A stretch of 12,840 nucleotides of DNA from the NCBI GenBank assembly GCA_964588795.1, contig CAZPQN010000050.1:1-12840 (forward strand). Direction: 5' to 3'. Shown here piece after piece: positions 7,299-12,840 of the stretch. This stretch comes from CAZPQN01 sp964588795. GTDB lineage: Bacteria > Fidelibacterota > UBA2242. The notes below the pieces were generated by a model. It ran no database searches. It saw only the letters and a program-made list of their open reading frames with translations, and was not told the DNA's origin. Within the stretch, counting starts at the first letter, position 1. Every line of letters starts with the position of its first letter. The translations under genes were made by a program, and so were the position numbers.

Positions 7299-8891
7299 AT
7301 GCTTGACCAAAATCACGACACCAAAACCGGGAAAGCGTATCTTACACCCATGCGGCTATTCTCCACTAAAACCGGAATAATCGGTCTGAGCCTCCTGCTC
7401 GGACTCGACCTAAGCCTGGCGTCTCTCAGTCATCCGCTTTTCGCCCAGCGCAGTCGGCGCAGTGCCCCGGCTACAACAAAAAAACCAGCTACTACCACAA
7501 CCAAAACCACCAAAGCACCGGGCTCCGAACAAACCTTGATGCAACTCGAGGAACGGAATAAGGAACTGGTCAAGCAAATTCTCGACCTGCAATACGAGCG
7601 CGATTTCTATAAAAAGAAAATAACGGAATGGACCGAGATGCAAAAGGTGGCACCGCAGGAAGAGTCCGCCGCCAAGTCCACCGCTCCTGCACCTCAGCAA
7701 CCGATTTATATCCCCTATCCGATGGGCGGATTCAGCCCGACAGCGGTATCCGAAAAACCTAAAGACGGCAAGGCCCCGCTCTCCCGCGCCGATTCCCTGT
7801 TGAACAGCGCTCTGCAATCCGCGCGACGGGGTAGGCTTGCGGACGCGCTCAATCTCTTCGAGACACTGATTAAACTTGCGGAATGCCAGGACCGGCATTT
7901 CCTCGAATATGGCAAATTGCTGTATAAATTGGAACGTTTCCAGCCGGCGCTCGCAGTTCTCAACAACGTGGTGGATGAAGACAGCCTGATCGCCGTGGCG
8001 GCGTATTACCGCGGACGCATCCACCAGGAGCACAACGCCTTCAAACTCGCCGAAATCGAATTTTACCGCAGTCAGGTGCTGGGGCGTTCCTTCCGCGGTC
8101 ATCAGGTGGCCCGCGCCTATCAGTTCCTCATTGACAACCAGCCGGATTCGGCCCGACAGATTTTGGAGCCGTTGACCAAGACGACGACCGGCCTGGAAGC
8201 CGAAATCTACGCCGCGCTGGCGGAAATCAGCTATCGTTCCGGTGACCGTCAGCAGGAAATCACCTATCTCCAGCGCAGCCTCGTTTACGATCCGCTTTTC
8301 CAGCGCCTGAATGCCGACCTCGGACTGGCGCTGTTTGAAGTTGGCGAATACCAGTCCAGTCTGCTGTTTCTGAAAAGACTGGTACCCACCGGGCAGGAAC
8401 AGTTCAATCTGCATTATTACCTCGGACAATGTTATTATCAACTGCGGCAATGGGACGTCGCCCTCGCCGAATTCCGGCAGATTGACCCGCGGCGCTGGGG
8501 CAACGAGGGACAAACGGTCTGGGTGCCCAAAATCTATTTCATTAAGAGCCTGCTGGCCAAATCGCAGAGCAATTTCCGGGAAGCTACCGATTTCTTCCGC
8601 AAGGCACGCGAAGTCAATCCCGACGCCGCTACCTGGATGGAAGCCGCACTCACCGATTTAGCCGGCATTTATGAAAACGAAAAGAAATTCAATAGCGCCT
8701 TGGACTATTACAGCCAGCGTCTGCGTCTGAATCCTGCCAACCCCCAGACTCTGCTGAAATTAGGAGAGATTTATTATCTGACCGGGGATTTTTCGGAAGC
8801 GAAAAAGGTTTTCATTCAGGCGTTGTCTGATCGTACCGTGGCGGACAAGGCCGAGGCCTGGCTGAGACAGATTGATGCCGAAAGCTATTGA
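7299..8891 (+). CDS. Secreted TPR-repeat protein with N-terminal coiled coil
   Basis: 530 aa from ATG 7299. Other candidate starts are GTG 7287, which overlaps the preceding stop codon (GTGA), and ATG 7350, which gives a cleaner signal peptide (MRLFSTKTGIIGLSLLLGLD). None has a strong ribosome site, so the start is uncertain. The predicted cut is LFA/QR, leaving Gln at +1. A Thr/Lys/Pro-rich linker follows, then a coiled coil (LMQLEERNKELVKQILDLQY onwards, about residues 80-112). About ten helix-turn-helix TPR units fill residues 160-512, for example ALAEISYRSGDRQQEITYLQ, LGQCYYQLRQWDVALAEF, LAGIYENEKKFNSALDYYSQ and LGEIYYLTGDFSEAKKVF, often ending in NP or DP. TPRs bind proteins. In this context a periplasmic or outer-membrane assembly role for the neighbouring secreted proteins is plausible but inferred. 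There is no catalytic motif. Confidence 0.88.
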   Translation: MLDQNHDTKTGKAYLTPMRLFSTKTGIIGLSLLLGLDLSLASLSHPLFAQRSRRSAPATTKKPATTTTKTTKAPGSEQTLMQLEERNKELVKQILDLQYERDFYKKKITEWTEMQKVAPQEESAAKSTAPAPQQPIYIPYPMGGFSPTAVSEKPKDGKAPLSRADSLLNSALQSARRGRLADALNLFETLIKLAECQDRHFLEYGKLLYKLERFQPALAVLNNVVDEDSLIAVAAYYRGRIHQEHNAFKLAEIEFYRSQVLGRSFRGHQVARAYQFLIDNQPDSARQILEPLTKTTTGLEAEIYAALAEISYRSGDRQQEITYLQRSLVYDPLFQRLNADLGLALFEVGEYQSSLLFLKRLVPTGQEQFNLHYYLGQCYYQLRQWDVALAEFRQIDPRRWGNEGQTVWVPKIYFIKSLLAKSQSNFREATDFFRKAREVNPDAATWMEAALTDLAGIYENEKKFNSALDYYSQRLRLNPANPQTLLKLGEIYYLTGDFSEAKKVFIQALSDRTVADKAEAWLRQIDAESY

Positions 8892-8943
8892 GTGAGGAAG
8901 CACGCGGCGGATTTTTTACTTGACTGACTGATTTGCAGATTTA
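8892..8943 (+). other. Short gap before the giant repeat gene
   Basis: 52 bases with a T-run (ATTTTTT near 8911) but no convincing hairpin before it. It also has a small TGAC tandem (8921-8929) and no clear Shine-Dalgarno. Readthrough into the giant gene looks likely, but a weak internal promoter cannot be excluded. Confidence 0.4.
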
Positions 8944-11900
8944 ATGACGAGAAAACCGGTAATAATCTTCTTTTGGATGGTCACCGTGGGGCTGAGCATC
9001 GCCCTGGCGAACGAACCGCCGCATTTTACCAGCACCGTCACTGATACATTATTAAAGGAAGATGAATTCTGGGACGTCTGGTTGACTGCGACCGATCCCG
9101 ATAACGACGAAATCGAGTTTTCGCTGGCCGGCGGAGCTCCGGCTGGAATTGAAATCAACTCCCTTTCCGGGTGGCTGACCTGGACTCCAACCAACGATCA
9201 GGTTGGCACACACACGGTCACGGCCATTGTCAGCGACGGTGCCCTGCAGGGTTTTCTGACTTTCCGACTGCATGTGTCCAACACCAATGACACGCCCTAC
9301 TGGGTCATCGTACCGGCCGAGACGCTGACCGTGCAGGAAGACAGCCTGCTCACTGTCCAACTGACGGCGGATGACGTTGACCGCATTTACGGGGATAAAA
9401 TCCGCTACAGTTTGCAGTTCAATCCCTCCGGCGCCTCCATCGACTCGCTCACCGGCAAAGTCACCTGGCGCCCGGATAACAGTCATGTCGGTTATCAGAA
9501 TTTTTCCGTCCGCGCCAGGGATGACAGTTCGAAAAGCATCCAGAAAAACTGGATCGTGGAAGTTCTTAACTCGCCTATCGCCTTCCTCCCGCTCACCGAT
9601 TCGACCGCTGTCGAGGACGAGCTCCATAGCGTTGATCTACAGACTTCGGATGAAGGTCAGGGCGTCGTGCGCTACACACTCGAACCCGGTTTCTTTCCGG
9701 GCTGGTTGTCCATCAATGCTCTCACCGGTCTGCTGACCGGAACGCCAGACAATTTAGATGTCGGGACGACCTTAGTAAAAGTCACCGCCAGCGATGGCAA
9801 CGGCAGTAGTGCAACTTTGAGTTTCAATCTGACCGTGCAAAATAAAGCGCCCAGCATCACGACCACAGTCCTGCCCGCAGGTACGGAAGATCAGGATTAC
9901 AGCACCGATCTTACTGCCGACGATGAAGGATTAGGCGCGACGGCTTACCGCTTTCTGAACGATGTCGAGACGCCACCCGCCTGGCTGAGTCTTGACTTCG
10001 ACACCGGTCTACTGCACGGCAATCCCAACAATGCTTTCTCCGGTGCCAATCGCTTCACGGTCGAATTCGATGATTCCAAGGGCGGCAAGGATACCGTCCA
10101 GCTCGTTATCAATATCCAGAACGTGCCTCCGGAAATATCCTATGCCGCCTATGATCCGCAGATCTCCGAAGACGTGCTCTTTACCCTCGATTTCAATTCC
10201 ACCGACGATAATCAGGGAACGATAACCTATTTCGGGCTTGACCTTCCCTCCTGGTTAAGCGTCAATGCCGCTTCGGGGCTAGTGCAGGGAACGCCCGACA
10301 ATCGCCACGTCGGGGCAGTGAATTTCCGGGTAGTCGTTTCGGATGGGCACGCCGGGGGCACGGACACCGCCAGCATTTCCCTGCAGGTTCAAAACCGCGA
10401 ACCGCAATTGGCCAGCACCGCGGTGACCGGCGCGACCGAGGATGCGGCTTATAATTACGATATCAACTATGACGACGAAGGCTTAGGTACGACGGCCTAT
10501 GCCTGGCAGACTCAGCCCGGCTGGCTCGATTTGAATACCGCGACCGGCGTTTTGAGTGGCACGCCGGATAATTCCGACGTCGGCGAAAATGCCGTATCAG
10601 TTAAGATTGACGACGGCAACGGCGGCATTCGTTACCACGAGTTTGTCATCACTGTCGCCAATATCGCGCCACGCTTCACCGCGATTGAAAATACGTCCAC
10701 CGCCGAGGATGCCCTTTTTAGCCTGAATGTTATCACCGATGATGAAGGTGATCCGAGCGTGACGTATGCTCTTTCCGGACCTCCTGCCGGCATGACGATC
10801 AATTCCACGACCGGCGTGATTTCCTGGACGCCCGACAACAGTCTGGTCGGTGTTCATAACATCAACATCAGCGCCACCGATAACAATGGCGGTCAAGCCA
10901 GCACAAGTTTTCAGCTGACAGTCACCAATGTCGCCCCTACGATGGTCATTACCCCCGAATTGACTGTTCAGGAAGAATCGCTCTACAGTTATGACGTCAA
11001 CAGCAGTGATGAGGGCGTCGGTAACACGCGCTATTCCCTGGAAGTTAATCCGGGTTGGCTTTCGATTAATGCTCTTGACGGCGCCCTGCTCGGCACCCCT
11101 AAAAACGAACACATCGGCTCCAACAATATTACGGTAAAGGTCGACGACGGCAACGGTGGTATCGTCACTTATGCCTGGACGGTGACCGTCACTAACCTTG
11201 CCCCGACCATTACCACCACCGTCATCGGTGCGGCAACTGAAGATGCCGCCTATACCCAGGGAGTATCAGTCTATCCCGAAAACCAAACCGGATACAGCTG
11301 GTCAATCGTCGGCGATAAACCAGCCTGGCTGAGCATCAATTCCGGCACCGGACAGCTCAGTGGCACTCCGACCAATTCCCAGGTCGGGCGCAGTACGATT
11401 ACGGTGCGCGTCAGTGATGGCAAAGGGGGTACTGACGACCAGGAGTTGACCTTAGACGTCAACAATATCGCCGCAACCTTTACTGCCAGCGGACCAATTG
11501 CGGTCACCGAGGACAGCGAAGTCGCCTACGACTTCAACACCAACGATGAAGGCGACGAGGGCACGGGCGAAAACGGCTATTTCATAACTACCGGGCCATC
11601 CTGGCTCTCTATCAACCAGACCACCGGCGAACTATCCGGTACGCCACGCGATACAGATGTCGGAGTTGTGCCGCTTTCAATTCGTTACAACGACGGGAAC
11701 GTCACTTCCACAACCGCCAATACCACGATCACAATCACAAATAATCCACCGGCCTTTACGACCCTGAATCCCACCAATACCACTACCGAGGATGGCGTTT
11801 ATGCTTACCAGTTTCGCTCTTCCGACGATGCCTGGGGTAGCACCACATACAATTCCAGGTACACACTGCCGTCGAGCCTGAGTTTGAGTTCCGCGGGACT

Positions 11901-12840
11901 TTTAACCGGAACACCTACAAATCAGGAAGTCGGTCAGCATGTAATCGGCATAATCGTCAGCGACGCCAACGGTGGTAGAGACACGCTGGAATTTACCCTC
12001 ACGATTCTAAATAATCCTCCTGTCCTCACCGGCCTTACGGTCTCACAATCACCGTATACGACCAGCGGCGACACCATTAAAATCTTCGAGGATTATCCCT
12101 ACAGTTTCGATGTATCCGCCAGCGATGAATCTGACGGCGTTGGTGCAGGTTATACCTTTACCCACAAACCGGCCTGGGCTTCCGTCATTTCCCTGGGGGA
12201 GGGACGTCTCAACGGTACTACCTCCAATGTCCACGTCGGATTGGATTCACTGGAGATTATCTTCAGCGATGGTAACGGCGGCACTGCCAGTAAAAAATAC
12301 TTCGTTCAGACCCTTAATGTGCCGCCGCAGTTTACCAATTCGGAGACGACGGTCTCCGCCACAGAAGATCAGGATTTCAGTCTGGATCTGAACTCTACCG
12401 ACGACGGGCAGGGTACCATCACCTATTCGATCATCGCCGGTGACCCGGGCTGGATCCAGATTGATCCGGCTACGGGCATAATTACCAATAAAACGGCGCG
12501 ACCCAATAACGATGACGTATCGGCAGGCGATGTAGTCACTTTTGAAGTAGACGATGGCCATGGCGGCAAAGATTCCATTACGATCACCATTGTCGTTGTA
12601 AATACCAACGATGCTCCCACTTGGGCGTCCGCTCCTGCTGGCATCGTGTCGACGGCCGAAGACGCGCTCTACTCGACGACTTTGATAGCCAACGACATGG
12701 ACGTCGGCGATGCTGTTTCCTACTCTTTAACCGCTTTTCCTTTCGGTATGGAAATCAATTCCTTGAGTGGTCTGATCACCTGGACGCCCACCAATCTTCG
12801 AGTCGGCGACCATACCGTCACGGCCAAGGCTACGGATAAC
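8944..12840 (+). CDS. Giant secreted cadherin-like (CADG/He_PIG) repeat protein, open at the right edge
   Basis: The frame is open from ATG 8944 to the last base (1299 codons, no stop); an in-frame TGA at 8929 limits the start. The signal peptide MTRKPVIIFFWMVTVGLSIA continues LANE, cut about ALA/NE. From 9016 the protein is a head-to-tail array of at least 14 beta-sandwich repeats of 89-102 aa. The consensus runs TED-x(2)-Y-x-hydrophobic, then SDDEG-x-G-x(2)-Y, PxWLSIN-x(2)-TG-x-L-x-GTP-x-N-x(2)-VG, hydrophobic V-x-DDGNGG, L-T-V-x-N-x-AP. This fits the cadherin-like dystroglycan-type/putative-Ig (He_PIG) families, which build long surface adhesins and often bind calcium through acidic loops. 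The acidic DDEG and DDGNGG stretches are consistent with calcium-stiffened rods. A T9SS sorting domain at the unseen C-terminus would fit its neighbours but is not shown. It is the last visible gene of the operon. Function: probable surface adhesin or stalk. Confidence 0.9.
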   Translation, partial: MTRKPVIIFFWMVTVGLSIALANEPPHFTSTVTDTLLKEDEFWDVWLTATDPDNDEIEFSLAGGAPAGIEINSLSGWLTWTPTNDQVGTHTVTAIVSDGALQGFLTFRLHVSNTNDTPYWVIVPAETLTVQEDSLLTVQLTADDVDRIYGDKIRYSLQFNPSGASIDSLTGKVTWRPDNSHVGYQNFSVRARDDSSKSIQKNWIVEVLNSPIAFLPLTDSTAVEDELHSVDLQTSDEGQGVVRYTLEPGFFPGWLSINALTGLLTGTPDNLDVGTTLVKVTASDGNGSSATLSFNLTVQNKAPSITTTVLPAGTEDQDYSTDLTADDEGLGATAYRFLNDVETPPAWLSLDFDTGLLHGNPNNAFSGANRFTVEFDDSKGGKDTVQLVINIQNVPPEISYAAYDPQISEDVLFTLDFNSTDDNQGTITYFGLDLPSWLSVNAASGLVQGTPDNRHVGAVNFRVVVSDGHAGGTDTASISLQVQNREPQLASTAVTGATEDAAYNYDINYDDEGLGTTAYAWQTQPGWLDLNTATGVLSGTPDNSDVGENAVSVKIDDGNGGIRYHEFVITVANIAPRFTAIENTSTAEDALFSLNVITDDEGDPSVTYALSGPPAGMTINSTTGVISWTPDNSLVGVHNINISATDNNGGQASTSFQLTVTNVAPTMVITPELTVQEESLYSYDVNSSDEGVGNTRYSLEVNPGWLSINALDGALLGTPKNEHIGSNNITVKVDDGNGGIVTYAWTVTVTNLAPTITTTVIGAATEDAAYTQGVSVYPENQTGYSWSIVGDKPAWLSINSGTGQLSGTPTNSQVGRSTITVRVSDGKGGTDDQELTLDVNNIAATFTASGPIAVTEDSEVAYDFNTNDEGDEGTGENGYFITTGPSWLSINQTTGELSGTPRDTDVGVVPLSIRYNDGNVTSTTANTTITITNNPPAFTTLNPTNTTTEDGVYAYQFRSSDDAWGSTTYNSRYTLPSSLSLSSAGLLTGTPTNQEVGQHVIGIIVSDANGGRDTLEFTLTILNNPPVLTGLTVSQSPYTTSGDTIKIFEDYPYSFDVSASDESDGVGAGYTFTHKPAWASVISLGEGRLNGTTSNVHVGLDSLEIIFSDGNGGTASKKYFVQTLNVPPQFTNSETTVSATEDQDFSLDLNSTDDGQGTITYSIIAGDPGWIQIDPATGIITNKTARPNNDDVSAGDVVTFEVDDGHGGKDSITITIVVVNTNDAPTWASAPAGIVSTAEDALYSTTLIANDMDVGDAVSYSLTAFPFGMEINSLSGLITWTPTNLRVGDHTVTAKATDN
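9016..12840 (+). repeat. Array of 14 cadherin-like/He_PIG protein repeats
   Basis: Boundaries were set at the Pro of the linker NxAPxI/F: 9016-9294, 9295-9573, 9574-9849, 9850-10128, 10129-10401, 10402-10668, 10669-10935, 10936-11202, 11203-11472, 11473-11748, 11749-12018, 12019-12324, 12325-12615 and 12616-12840 (partial). Lengths are 93, 93, 92, 93, 91, 89, 89, 89, 90, 92, 90, 102, 97 and at least 75 aa. Repeats 1, 2, 7 and 14 have a WTP or WRP motif; the others have GTP or a variant of it. Repeats are similar as protein but clearly diverged as DNA; no long identical blocks were seen, so the array is old. Confidence 0.88.

Noticed and set aside
7410..8513. Long minus-strand open frame (367 codons) opposite the TPR gene
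   Set aside because: It lies wholly antisense to a clear TPR protein, has no recognisable domain and no ribosome site, and has the biased composition of a shadow frame.
8892..8943. Possible terminator before the giant gene
   Set aside because: A T-run is present but no stable GC-rich hairpin precedes it.
9052..9627. Minus-strand open frames beneath the giant repeat gene
   Set aside because: They are interrupted and motif-free, while the plus strand codes for continuous cadherin-like repeats across the same bases.
9016..12840. Repeat array considered as a CRISPR or DNA tandem repeat
   Set aside because: The periodicity is about 270-300 bases, in frame and conserved only as protein; no identical DNA repeats or spacers.

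Overview
The window reads as the start of one long rightward operon in a Gram-negative bacterium of the Fibrobacteres-Chlorobi-Bacteroidetes (FCB) supergroup or a related candidate phylum (Calditrichota, KSB1, Zixibacteria or Cloacimonadota-like). The evidence is three proteins ending in a type IX secretion (T9SS)/FlgD-like sorting domain with the motif YPNPFNP, a PorV/PorQ-family outer-membrane protein, cohesin-like plus dockerin-like modules, and signal peptides that mostly leave Gln at position +1. The exact phylum cannot be fixed from this sequence.

Layout. Bases 1-133 (minus strand) are the first 44 codons of a secreted protein that runs off the left edge. Bases 134-716 hold no convincing gene; they contain a terminator-like hairpin, a REP-like hairpin, an AT-rich block and a weak promoter candidate. 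From 717 everything is on the plus strand and tightly packed: two paralogous secreted proteins (717-2828 and 2840-5038); a smaller secreted protein with cohesin-like, FnIII-like and sorting domains (5052-6134); a PorV/PorQ-like outer-membrane beta-barrel (6109-7290, starting at a TTG inside the end of the previous gene); a secreted TPR protein with a coiled coil (about 7299-8891); and a giant repeat protein that starts at 8944 and is still open at 12840, with at least 14 cadherin-like/He_PIG repeats. No terminator is evident between these genes.

Working model (inference). The sorting-domain proteins would be T9SS cargo, the PorV-like protein a shuttle or outer-membrane anchor partner, the TPR protein a periplasmic or outer-membrane-associated assembly factor, and the giant protein a surface adhesin or stalk. 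No enzyme is visible. The locus therefore looks like a dedicated surface-structure or adhesion module rather than a degradative one. The most notable points are the tandem paralogues carrying both cohesin-like and dockerin-like modules, the C-terminal extension on the PorV-like protein, and a reciprocal tryptophan swap between two repeat subtypes in the giant protein.
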